A DNA stretch of 64,000 bases from JADJXM01 sp937967285 (GTDB lineage Bacteria > Acidobacteriota > Blastocatellia > RBC074), in assembly GCA_050249535.1 (NCBI GenBank), contig JBFWQI010000013.1:77463-141462 (forward strand), written 5' to 3'. The notes below the pieces were generated by a model. The model saw only the letters and a list, made by a program, of their open reading frames with translations. It was not told the origin of the DNA and ran no database searches. This document shows, in pieces, positions 45,033 to 59,999 of this stretch. Position numbers and translations under genes: made by a program. Numbering within the stretch: position 1 is the first letter of the stretch; the number at the start of each line of letters is the position of its first letter.

Positions 45033-46139
45033 TCAGATCCTCGAATTGAGCAGGTCAACGATCGCTGCGCGCACCAGCGGGGCCGGGATATCGTCGCGCA
45101 CCACGACTTCTCCGATTCCGGTCGGCAGTATCAGGGGGAGTTTGCCATGAGCCACCTTCTTGTCGCGCGCCATGGCAGTGATGATCTGGCTGGCCTGCAG
45201 ATCGCTGATGCGGGGCAACCGGCCGAGCGCATCAATGCTTCCTCTGATGGCTCGCGCGGCATCAGGCGGGATTATACCAGCATTTTCCGCAATCGCAGAA
45301 GCGCACTTCATCCCGTAGCCGACGGCCTCGCCGTGTTTCAGCCGCCGGTATGAAGTTACCGATTCGAGCGCGTGTCCGACCGTGTGGCCGAAATTGAGGA
45401 TTCGCCTGAGGCCCGATTCCCGTTCGTCGGCCGCCACGACATCGGCCTTGATTCGACAGCAGCGGCGAATCAGATCCGCCAGTCGATCGAGATCCAGATC
45501 GAGGATCGCCGGAAGCCGCGCCTCGATGTCGCGGGCCAGCCGCGCGTCGCGGATGATGCCGTACTTGATCGCTTCGTAGAGTCCGGCTCGCAACTCCCTC
45601 GCCGGCAGTGTCCGCAGCACTGCCGGATCGATGATCACGCGGCGCGGCTGATGAAATGCTCCGATCAGGTTCTTGCCCAGCGGGTGATTGACAGCAGTCT
45701 TTCCGCCGACCGAACTGTCGATCTGCGCCAGCAGCGTCGTCGGAATCTGAATGTAGGGCACTCCGCGATGGAGCGTCGCGGCGACGAATCCGGCCAGATC
45801 GCCGACAACGCCGCCACCGAGCGCCACGACCGCCTCGCCGCGCTCGAAATTGTTTGCGATCAGAAAGCTCCATGCCCGCTCGGCCGTTCGCAGCGATTTC
45901 GCACGCTCGCCGTCGCCGATCAGGTGCGTCAGAGTTTTCAGTCCGGCCCGGCGCAGGCTGCGTTCGACGGTTGCGCCGTAGAGCGAATGAACCGCCTGAT
46001 TCGATATCAGCGCGATTCGACCGGCTTTGACGCCAACAGCCTCACGGATCAGATCGCCCGACTCTCCGAGCACGCCGGCCGAGATGGCGATACCATAACT
46101 CCGCTCGCCGAGAGATACCTTCAAATCGCCCCTCGACAT
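45033..46139 (-). CDS. aroB: 3-dehydroquinate synthase
   Basis: 368 residues from ATG 46139; an in-frame GTG at 46172 would add 11 residues without recognised similarity. Family marks are VVALGGGVVGDLAGFVAAT, PTTLLAQIDSSVGGKTAVNH, KNLIGAFHQPRRV, the LRAGLYEAIKYGIIRDARL region and LNFGHTVGHALESVTSYRRL KHGEAV in consecutive blocks, with the NAD- and zinc-binding residues (E, H, H) kept. It catalyses the second step of the shikimate pathway, converting DAHP to dehydroquinate. Other aro genes are not adjacent. Confidence 0.94.
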   Translation of the reverse strand: MSRGDLKVSLGERSYGIAISAGVLGESGDLIREAVGVKAGRIALISNQAVHSLYGATVERSLRRAGLKTLTHLIGDGERAKSLRTAERAWSFLIANNFERGEAVVALGGGVVGDLAGFVAATLHRGVPYIQIPTTLLAQIDSSVGGKTAVNHPLGKNLIGAFHQPRRVIIDPAVLRTLPARELRAGLYEAIKYGIIRDARLARDIEARLPAILDLDLDRLADLIRRCCRIKADVVAADERESGLRRILNFGHTVGHALESVTSYRRLKHGEAVGYGMKCASAIAENAGIIPPDAARAIRGSIDALGRLPRISDLQASQIITAMARDKKVAHGKLPLILPTGIGEVVVRDDIPAPLVRAAIVDLLNSRI

Positions 46140-46208
46140 CTTTCCCGAATCTCCAGCCAATTGTTCTTTCACCTCTTTAGAATTTTTGAAAGGTCCAGAC
46201 CGGATTTA

Positions 46209-46415
<207 letters not shown>

Positions 46416-46432
46416 TTATCCCAGCCATTAGT

Positions 46433-47911
46433 TCAACGGACCAGGTCCGCCGCCAGCCAGTCGAAGTCCAGATCGCCGAGTCCGATGATTCCGGCAAGCT
46501 CCTCGGCCGAATACCGCTGACCCGTATTCCACAGATCGATGATCATCTCTCCGGCCTTGCGCGAGGTCCACCAGCGTTCCCCGAATCGCGTCTTCAGATG
46601 ATCCCTCAACTGAGCTTCGAGCGCCGCGCCGCGGAGCGTGTTGCCGTGACTGAATCCCGGAGAGACATCCATCAGAGCCGCCGCGGAATCGCAGCGGACC
46701 TTCAGCGCATCTCCCATCCGCTCGGCATAGGTTCGGAAGGGGTCCGAGCCGGACTCGAGGGTTTCGAGATCGAAGAGATGGCCTGCGGCGGCGCGCCTGA
46801 TCCGGATCAGCCTGACCAGCCTCAGCATCCGGCGCAGCTTCGCATTTTCGATCAGCCCGAGCGATCCCTGCAGCCAGTGATCCTCCGAGATTATTCCGGC
46901 GATCAGATCGGCCCAGCAGTTCGAAAGCGCCGAGTCCCCCCACCGCACGACGCGTCGGAATTCGATCGGCAGATTCCCGGATGTCCACGCGTAGCTCTGC
47001 GCCCTCCCCGCCGCCGCGAAAAATGAACGCCAGCCTTTCTGCGTCCCGGAAATCTCGACCGAAAGCCGGATGTCACCCGGCACACGGACGGGAAAACACG
47101 CGGCGCCGGGTCCTGAGTCCTGAGTCAACCTGAGATTCTTCTGGCCGGCAACCCTGAACCCGAACCCGTCGAAGATCTCATGGCAGAGCGGCGCCATCCT
47201 CTCGGGCGAAAACCACGCATCGTAACCGGAATTGAAATCGAGATGGTCGAGATCCGCATCGGTCGCATCGTCGATCGAAACGCCGGTCTCCGCCGGCAGA
47301 ATTGCCGACAGCTCGGCGATATACCCGCGCTCAGTTCCCGACAAAAGTCGTTCGGCACGATCGGCGAGCGAAATCTGATCGTCGCCCAAAAGCTCGCGCC
47401 GGATCCCTGTGAAACCGTTCGTCCGGCCGGCCTCGACCAGCGACCTCTTCCAGATCTCGAGCCTTTCGCCGTAAAGATCAGAAGCTCCGGCTCTCAGATC
47501 GGAACGCTTCCCGGCGAGTTCGCGCCGATCGGCGGCGATCTTCTCAGCGGCGATGCAGCGGTCCAGCCGGTTGAGCGGAACGCCCTGCCCGCGGTGCTCG
47601 ATCCCGGATGCGCGGAAATAACGCTCGATCTCCGTCTCGATCCCTGACGCCCGCAGCCCGACGAAGCCGAAGATCGCAAAGACTCTCAGCCTGTCGACGG
47701 CTCGCCGCTCCGTCTCCAGCCACTCGGCGATCTCGCTCCGCGCCGTCTCCAGATCGCTCATCGCGCCAGTCGTGAAAAGATCAGAGTACTCGCTCGTGAT
47801 ATGCGCCCGTTCGGACGCACTCCTGCCGCCGGACCGGCACAGCCAGGCGTCCTCCTCCAGCTCGGCATGAAAGTCGCCGAACCTTCCGCGATATTCGCTC
47901 AAATCGGGCAT
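46433..47911 (-). CDS. M3-like metallopeptidase-fold protein with degenerate zinc site
   Basis: 492 residues, alpha-helical, no signal peptide. The order of segments recalls M3-type oligopeptidases: an N-terminal helical part, DAWFSPERMAPLCHEIFDGF (~231-250), a beta part (ACFPVRVPGDIRLSVEIS), then WRSFFAAAGRAQSYAW and GNLPIEFRRVVRWGDSALSN, and a C-terminal SHGNTLRGAALEAQLRDHLK. In active relatives the middle segment reads like HEAGHAxHYA with a Glu ligand ~25 residues later; here the five residues are AAAGR (~299-303) and the Glu position is Asn. This suggests a catalytically dead pseudo-peptidase. Family assignment is from pattern recognition and moderately uncertain. Confidence 0.6.
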   Translation of the reverse strand: MPDLSEYRGRFGDFHAELEEDAWLCRSGGRSASERAHITSEYSDLFTTGAMSDLETARSEIAEWLETERRAVDRLRVFAIFGFVGLRASGIETEIERYFRASGIEHRGQGVPLNRLDRCIAAEKIAADRRELAGKRSDLRAGASDLYGERLEIWKRSLVEAGRTNGFTGIRRELLGDDQISLADRAERLLSGTERGYIAELSAILPAETGVSIDDATDADLDHLDFNSGYDAWFSPERMAPLCHEIFDGFGFRVAGQKNLRLTQDSGPGAACFPVRVPGDIRLSVEISGTQKGWRSFFAAAGRAQSYAWTSGNLPIEFRRVVRWGDSALSNCWADLIAGIISEDHWLQGSLGLIENAKLRRMLRLVRLIRIRRAAAGHLFDLETLESGSDPFRTYAERMGDALKVRCDSAAALMDVSPGFSHGNTLRGAALEAQLRDHLKTRFGERWWTSRKAGEMIIDLWNTGQRYSAEELAGIIGLGDLDFDWLAADLVR

Positions 47912-48386
<475 letters not shown>

Positions 48387-48730
48387 AAATGCAAACCGGA
48401 TGCCATAAAACTCCACACACTGCCCCGCTCCCGGATCATACTGAAAATAAAGAGCTTACACATCACTCGATTCCGCCCGCAGAATACCTTGCCTTCCTCG
48501 TCTGAATGTAAAACTTACTCTCCACTGTAATTTCTGCCGGAAAATATTTCCATTCCATGATACTCCGATGCGGTTGCCGGATACCCTGTCGCGCGATGCG
48601 TCATGCCGATCGAACTGCGGACTTGAAGTGAACTTATATTAACTGCTATTGTGTGAACTCGTAATCATTCCCGCCCGACAGACTGATTCGCATAGCGACG
48701 ATTTGAACAGAAAAGGAAAGTCCAATTTTT
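48387..48730 (+). promoter_or_regulatory. Non-coding upstream region with promoter candidate
   Basis: AT-richer stretch without genes. A candidate promoter for the secreted-protein gene is TTGAAG (48623-48628), 18-bp spacer, TATTGT (48647-48652). Nothing else is recognised. Confidence 0.35.
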
Positions 48731-49306
48731 ATGAAACCCAGGTGGATACTCAAGTCGATATTCCTGCTTGCTACTGTCGGTCTTCTGCCGGCGGTCGCCA
48801 GCGCCCAGATACAGTTCGATCGTCCGAAGACCGAACAGCCGCTCGACAATCCCTACACGATGGGCGTGGCAAGGGAGCAGATCATCGAGACCGCGAAAGA
48901 GGTTCTCAAGAAGTGCAATATCGCTCTCGATGAGTCGAAGAGCAGGATGACCGAAGGCAGACTGATCACCACTCCGGTCGTCTACACTCGCGGAGTAACA
49001 ACACGCAACGACCTGGAATACCTTGCCGTCATGCCGGCGAGCGACGTCCGCAACTGGACGCAGGGCCGGTTCTGGCTGGAGATATCGGCGCTTCCGCTCG
49101 ATCAGAAGCGTTCGCAGCTCTTCGTCGCCGCCCACATCCAGGGCCGGCTGCCCGATCCCGTGACAGGCAACACATGGATCGACGGCCAGTCCAACGGCAG
49201 GCTCGAGGACGAAGTGATCCGCGGCCTTGCCAGCAAACTGCTCGGCATCGATCTGAGCATCAAGAAGACCGGCAACCCGAAAAGAATCCTGAACTGCGAA
49301 TATTGA
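48731..49306 (+). CDS. Secreted protein of unknown function
   Basis: 191 residues with a signal peptide (LKSIFLLATVGLLPAVASAQ). The mature part has alternating helix and strand patterns: GVAREQIIETAKEVLKKCNI, TEGRLITTPVVYTRGVTTRN, and ARFWLEISALPL-like RFWLEISALPLDQKRSQLFV. It resembles small outer-membrane or periplasmic lipoprotein-like proteins that assess cell-envelope state, but no family is recognised. It is followed after 32 bp by another small exported protein and later by a VWA protein, perhaps a co-expressed set. Confidence 0.75.
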   Translation: MKPRWILKSIFLLATVGLLPAVASAQIQFDRPKTEQPLDNPYTMGVAREQIIETAKEVLKKCNIALDESKSRMTEGRLITTPVVYTRGVTTRNDLEYLAVMPASDVRNWTQGRFWLEISALPLDQKRSQLFVAAHIQGRLPDPVTGNTWIDGQSNGRLEDEVIRGLASKLLGIDLSIKKTGNPKRILNCEY

Positions 49307-49338
49307 TCTGTTCGCATCCGGTTGATATAAATGAAGTG

Positions 49339-49985
<647 letters not shown>

Positions 49986-50039
49986 GTGGTCTAGTAGTAT
50001 AAAGTAAGAAAGCAGCGCGCCGCGGCCTGATATTTAACC

Positions 50040-51032
50040 ATGATTCGATTTCTGATTCCCGTCATATTGTTCAGCCTGTTTCTGCCGGACGGCGGTCCGC
50101 AGCAGCCTGCGCGCCCGCAGCAGGAACGGCCGAACGAGCTGAGGATCAAGATCGTCGAGCGCCAGGAAGGCCAGGACGAGCCGCAGAAGAAATCGCCACC
50201 GTCAGAGGACGCCATCTCGCTCGAAACGAACGTGGTCGTCGTCAACGTCACCGTCACCGACGCCGAGGGAAGATACGTTCCCGGACTCAAGGCCGCAGAC
50301 TTCAGGATCCTCGAGGACCGAAAGGAGCAGGAGATACTGACCTTCAGCTTCGAGGAGATGCCATTCGTAACGGCGATCCTGCTCGACAACAGCGGGAGCA
50401 TGGAACGCAAGCTTTCGCTCGAACGTGCGGCCTGCGCCAACTTCATCTCGGGCATCCGTCCCGGCGATTTCTACTCGATCTACAGTTTCGGCGGGACTAA
50501 GATCAAAATGCTCCAGGACTTCACCGAATACAAGGACGTCCCGGAGTCGGTCTGGGCGATGCGAGCCGACGGCAATACCCCGCTCTACGACGGAATTTTT
50601 CAGGCATCCGAGACGCTGGGCAAGCGGACTGAGCGTCGCCGGGTGATCCTCGTCGTCTCGGACGGCGCCGACACCGAGAGCCGAAAGTCGATGGATGACT
50701 CGCTGCGCGGCGCGATCTCCTCCGAAGTGGCCATCTACGCCGTCGATATGAGCGACGCCGCGTTCTCGGGCGCCACCGGACGGGATTCAGGCGCCGAGGT
50801 GCTCAAGACGATGACGCTCAGAACCGGCGGCCGCTTCTTCAGATCGCCCGGCGGCTCGACGCTCCGCGAAGCTTTCGCCAATACCGTCGAGGAACTGCGC
50901 AACCAGTACACGATCACCTACTCCTCGAACAATGAACGCTTCGACGGAAAGTGGCGACAGATCGAGGTCAGAATCAACAAACCGGGTCTCGCGGTCCGCA
51001 CCAGACAGGGCTATTACGCCGAGAAGAAATGA
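50040..51032 (+). CDS. VWA domain protein of the acidobacterial VWFA-related type
   Basis: 330 residues with an N-terminal signal sequence (MIRFLIPVILFSLFLPDGG). After a Pro/Gln/Arg-rich stretch, VVVVNVTVTDAEGRYVPGLK with ADFRILEDRKEQEILTFSFE matches the start of the TIGR03436-type domain common in Acidobacteriota. The VWA metal-ion-dependent adhesion site is intact (LLDNSGSM, then GNTPLYDGIF and VVSDGADTES). The C-terminus has ELRNQYTITYSSNNERFDGK, typical of the family. Likely periplasmic or surface adhesion or chaperone role; ligand unknown. Confidence 0.92.
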   Translation: MIRFLIPVILFSLFLPDGGPQQPARPQQERPNELRIKIVERQEGQDEPQKKSPPSEDAISLETNVVVVNVTVTDAEGRYVPGLKAADFRILEDRKEQEILTFSFEEMPFVTAILLDNSGSMERKLSLERAACANFISGIRPGDFYSIYSFGGTKIKMLQDFTEYKDVPESVWAMRADGNTPLYDGIFQASETLGKRTERRRVILVVSDGADTESRKSMDDSLRGAISSEVAIYAVDMSDAAFSGATGRDSGAEVLKTMTLRTGGRFFRSPGGSTLREAFANTVEELRNQYTITYSSNNERFDGKWRQIEVRINKPGLAVRTRQGYYAEKK

Positions 51033-51068
51033 CCGGCACAGCCGCGTCAGGATGCCGGAAACGGGTGC

Positions 51069-51097
51069 TTGACTGGCATTCTCCCCTCACTTATAGT
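51069..51097 (+). promoter_or_regulatory. Promoter of tatA-tatC
   Basis: TTGACT (51069-51074), exact 17-bp spacer, TATAGT (51092-51097). The start codon of tatA at 51168 is ~65 bp downstream. Confidence 0.75.
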
Positions 51098-51167
51098 TAA
51101 AAATTCATTGATCAAAATGTCATTCATCCTTACAGGTTGTGAGAGCCGTTGAGAGGAAGCAGGAATT

Positions 51168-51557
51168 ATGGGACTCGGAATGCCGGAAGTTGTCTTGATA
51201 CTGGTCATCGCGCTGATCGTCTTCGGTCCGCGCAAACTGCCCGAGCTCGGCAAATCGCTCGGCCAGGCGATGGCCCAGTTCCGCAAGGCGTCGGATGATT
51301 TCAAACGCACTTGGGAACAGGAAGTAGAGCTGGAATCTACCAGAAGCAGCAGTACGTCGAGCATCGCGTCGTCCAGCTACGATAATCACGGCTCCGATCC
51401 ATATCCGTACGAGGACAGCTACTCCGCCGACACCAACGACAATATTCCCGACAGCACCTACGAAACCGCCGGTTCGGACGAGAAGCCCGCTGAGGCTGTC
51501 GAACCCGCAACGACCGGCGCCGCCGCGGCGCCTGCTGAAAAACAGCGCTGGATCTGA
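51168..51557 (+). CDS. tatA: Sec-independent translocase TatA/TatB family protein
   Basis: 129 residues. The N-terminal helix MPEVVLILVIALIVFGPRKL with the FGPRKLPELGKSLGQAMAQF hinge and amphipathic helix is typical of TatA/TatB. The acidic Ser/Thr/Pro-rich tail (~65-129) is longer than in standard TatA and closer to TatB. Together with TatC, 5 bp downstream, it forms the pore for folded proteins with twin-arginine signals. Whether it acts as TatA, TatB or both cannot be decided. Confidence 0.93.
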   Translation: MGLGMPEVVLILVIALIVFGPRKLPELGKSLGQAMAQFRKASDDFKRTWEQEVELESTRSSSTSSIASSSYDNHGSDPYPYEDSYSADTNDNIPDSTYETAGSDEKPAEAVEPATTGAAAAPAEKQRWI

Positions 51558-51562
51558 CGCAG

Positions 51563-54090
<2,528 letters not shown>

Positions 54091-54187
54091 CATATTTGCC
54101 ACATTTCTGATATTCGCAGGCGTCAGATGGACGATACAGTAGTAGACAGCGACTACGATTGTATCCTGCGTCGGGACAAATTTCATT

Positions 54188-55087
<900 letters not shown>

Positions 55088-55229
55088 ACTATCAGTCATC
55101 TGTCCATACTGGACAATGCAAACAGGATGCCGTCGGGTCTGTAATCGTAAACGCTTATTTTACAAAAATTTATCAAACAGAACAACCTGATCGGAAGGTG
55201 ATTTCAGACGACACATGTCGGGTTTTCAC

Positions 55230-55453
55230 TGCAGGTGCGCACGCGCCCCGCGTGCGAAAACCACGCCCCGCGTGCGAAAACCTCGCCCCGCGTGCGAAAA
55301 ACCTCGCCCCGCGTGCGAAAACCTCGCCCCGCGTGCGAAAAACCTCGCCCCGCGTGCGAAAACCTCGCCCCGCGTGCGAAAACCACGCCCCGCGTGCGAA
55401 AAACCTCGCCCCGCGTGCGCACCGCATGCGAAAACCGCGCCCCCCGTGCGAGG

Positions 55454-55458
<5 letters not shown>
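55230..55458 (+). repeat. Tandem 20/21-bp repeat (CGCCCCGCGTGCGAAAACCT)
   Basis: About ten near-perfect head-to-tail copies. Copies alternate between four and five A residues, so units are 20 or 21 bp and the repeat never keeps one reading frame. Each unit has a GC-rich part and an A-run. It ends at the 3-prime end of the dehydrogenase gene (stop at 55454). No spacers, so not a CRISPR. Confidence 0.88.
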
Positions 55459-56497
<1,039 letters not shown>

Positions 56498-56651
56498 ACT
56501 GTTCCGCTCGTCTATTCCGCTCGTCAATTGAAATATTTTATTGTACTTTTGATCCACACTCTATTGCAGAAAAGTACAAAATCCAAGTCTGCGAAGAAGA
56601 TCGAGGCCGGAGAGGTGAAAGGGTGGCCGGTGTCGCCCGAACAGAGGTGTC

Positions 56652-57515
56652 ATGGAATATCTGATGGTCAGGACATACGATCACACGGGTTATCACGAAA
56701 CCCGGCTGATCCTCATGCTGGTCGCGCTCGGCTTCGCGCTCTACAGATTTTATTATCGCAGTGACAGGCGATTTCTGATCATCTTCGCCAGCGGCGCGGC
56801 GCTCATGTCATTCTCGGAATACATGATGCAGATCCTCGCGCTGCGCGGGACGGGCTACTACTTCACGCTGCTGGGAATGAGATTTTCAGGATGGGTGGGG
56901 CCGGCGATACAGGGGCTGCTCGACGGAGGCGCCTGCGCGACGATCGCATTCTGGTTCGCCGATCTGCGCTCGGCCGGAGCTGAGCGCAGGGAATGGCTTC
57001 CCTACTGGCTGGTCGCGGCGCTCCTTCTTGCGCTTTCGCTGGCGGCCGGGTTCCTGACACGCGACCACGCGATTACGTCATCGAGAGAGATGTTCTCGAC
57101 TCCGCTCGTCTTCTACGGAACGACCATCATCTTCATTTCGCTGTTTATCGCCTGGCGGAAGGATATGGTCACGGACCTGACGAACTTCTTCGGCGGCCTG
57201 CTGATCTTCACGCTGCTGAGCCTTGAGCCGCTCCATCTGCTCGGCGCGCGGTTCATCGGTTCGGCCGGCGAGAACGGCATCGGGCACGCCTCGCCCATCC
57301 TCGATTTCATGCTGATGCTGCTCTCGCACGTCTATGAAAACGGCGGCGCACGGCTGCATTACTTCATGTTCCCGGCGCTCCTCGGCCTGATCGGGCTGAG
57401 GGAGAAGAAGGTCTCGGAATCCGGAGAAAAATATTCGACCCAGCACCTGCTCGATCTCGCCCAGCGCGGCTGGCGCCGGAGGTCTAAACCGTTTCAGAAG
57501 GACCAGTCTCAATGA
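56652..57515 (+). CDS. Multi-pass membrane protein of unknown function
   Basis: 287 residues with about seven predicted transmembrane helices (LILMLVALGFALYRFYY, FLIIFASGAALMSFSEYMMQ, GPAIQGLLDGGACATIAFWF, WLVAALLLALSLAAGFL, LVFYGTTIIFISLFIAW, FFGGLLIFTLLSLEPLHLLG, YFMFPALLGLIGL) and a charged C-terminal tail. A weak AGAGGTG ribosome-binding site precedes the ATG. I do not recognise a family. It is divergent from the dehydrogenase gene. Confidence 0.8.
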   Translation: MEYLMVRTYDHTGYHETRLILMLVALGFALYRFYYRSDRRFLIIFASGAALMSFSEYMMQILALRGTGYYFTLLGMRFSGWVGPAIQGLLDGGACATIAFWFADLRSAGAERREWLPYWLVAALLLALSLAAGFLTRDHAITSSREMFSTPLVFYGTTIIFISLFIAWRKDMVTDLTNFFGGLLIFTLLSLEPLHLLGARFIGSAGENGIGHASPILDFMLMLLSHVYENGGARLHYFMFPALLGLIGLREKKVSESGEKYSTQHLLDLAQRGWRRRSKPFQKDQSQ

Positions 57516-57671
57516 GTGATTGAAAATCCAGGGATGAATTCAACAGGATTTTTCAGGGTGTACAGTATTGATTCCGGGTTTTGAAGCAGCCTTTTAAGCC
57601 GAAAATCCCTGTAACCGACTCAAGATTTATCAACCTGCTGGAAACTCAACTCCACCTGAGAACTTACGATA
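57516..57671 (+). promoter_or_regulatory. Short intergenic region upstream of the sulfatase
   Basis: 156 bp. An imperfect GGATTTTTCAGGGT/ACAGGATTTT word recalls the repeat at 43806-43963. No clear promoter or terminator. Confidence 0.25.
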
Positions 57672-59093
<1,422 letters not shown>

Positions 59094-59165
59094 TCGACTT
59101 CCCGTTCTCCGTCTGATTATTCTGTCTTCGATAGCCGGTAATTCCGTCGCGGGTCCGACTCCTGT

Positions 59166-59274
59166 CTACACATTGAGTTATTCCTGGAGGGGAGAAAGCG
59201 GTTTTGTCTTTGGAGGGACATGTCAGGGAGGTTGCGGTCAATTAACGTATCAAGTGACGGGCCTCAATGTGTAG
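59166..59274. repeat. 109-bp element bounded by perfect 12-bp inverted ends
   Basis: CTACACATTGAG (59166-59177) and CTCAATGTGTAG (59263-59274) are exact reverse complements flanking 85 bp. One plus-strand frame through it is open and reads a Gly/Cys-rich peptide ending VTGLNV before a stop. It could be a small MITE-like insertion or a structured transcript. Confidence 0.5.
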
Positions 59275-59388
59275 CAGGAGAGCAAACTGAGAGCAGTAAC
59301 TCTCAAACCCTTGTGCGGCATAATGCCGCCGACGAAATTTCAAAAAGCTATCCCAGCAAAACCGGCCAACAGCATTCAGCGCTGGCGA

Positions 59389-59598
59389 CTACTTGCTGAT
59401 GCTGAACTTGTCGTAAGCCCAGCGCGTGTATCGCTCGACCGTGATATCCTGCATCCCGATCGCTCGGCTGATGCTGAATCCCATCATGGTCATCATAAAG
59501 ACCATCGATGCGCCGATCAGCGAAATCAGTAACGAATATTCGACTACGCTTTGTCCTTCTTCGTCTTTTACGAACTCTGTCAGTTTCTCTAACTTCAT
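59389..59598 (-). CDS. Flp/Fap family type IVb pilin
   Basis: 69 residues from ATG 59598, preceded by GGGGAACAG. The short positively and negatively charged leader KLEKLTEFVKDEEGQ is followed by SVVEYSLLISLIGASMVFMM, with the Flp signature (G, then conserved Glu/Tyr, then a hydrophobic helix). Flp pilins are cleaved after the Gly by a prepilin peptidase and assembled by the Tad machinery; none of those genes is in the window. A near-perfect sigma-54 promoter lies ~70 bp upstream, and a divergent sigma-54 activator follows. Confidence 0.9.
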   Translation of the reverse strand: MKLEKLTEFVKDEEGQSVVEYSLLISLIGASMVFMMTMMGFSISRAIGMQDITVERYTRWAYDKFSISK

Positions 59599-59665
59599 CT
59601 CTGTTCCCCAGTCTTTTGGTACCAGGGGCGTACCGTTCATCGTTACTTCAGACGCCCGATGTAAA

Positions 59666-59682
59666 AGCAACGAGCGTGCCAG
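59666..59682 (-). promoter_or_regulatory. Sigma-54 (-24/-12) promoter of the Flp pilin gene
   Basis: Read on the minus strand: CTGGCACG-CTCG-TTGCT, matching every position of the consensus YTGGCACG-N4-TTGCW, with GG and GC spaced exactly 10 bp apart. Predicted start ~12 nt further, leaving a leader of about 55 nt before ATG 59598. It needs RpoN (27460-29058) and an AAA+ activator such as the one encoded divergently at 60000. Confidence 0.9.
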
Positions 59683-59999
59683 AACAGACAGGGGGCCGGA
59701 CAAAACCCGCTAAACCGCTATTTCGCAATAAGATAGAGCTAAAACAGATGCGCTCACCAGTCTTCCCCTCGGGTCGAATGACGTTTGAAGTTTACAAGAA
59801 TCGCGGGATGTGTCACCGGTTGATGTCAACATTAGTTTCCAGTCGAGATACAATCCGTCTGTCTTTACATGTTAAATTTTCCTGATATTATTCACTGGCT
59901 ATTAATAACCTCTCACTGGTCATCCATCACACATATGCTGTAGTCAGAGCCCCGTAGTCAACAGATCCGGATTCAGGAGTTTGGCAGGAAGGCGGTCCA
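59683..59999. promoter_or_regulatory. Intergenic region between pilin and activator, candidate enhancer sites
   Basis: No gene. Candidate activator sites: near-palindrome GGCTATTAATAACC (59898-59911), flanked by the direct repeat TCACTGG (59892-59898 and 59914-59920), and GTTGATGTCAAC (59819-59830). Their positions, 140-250 bp upstream of the sigma-54 promoter, fit enhancer placement. Assignments are tentative. Confidence 0.4.
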
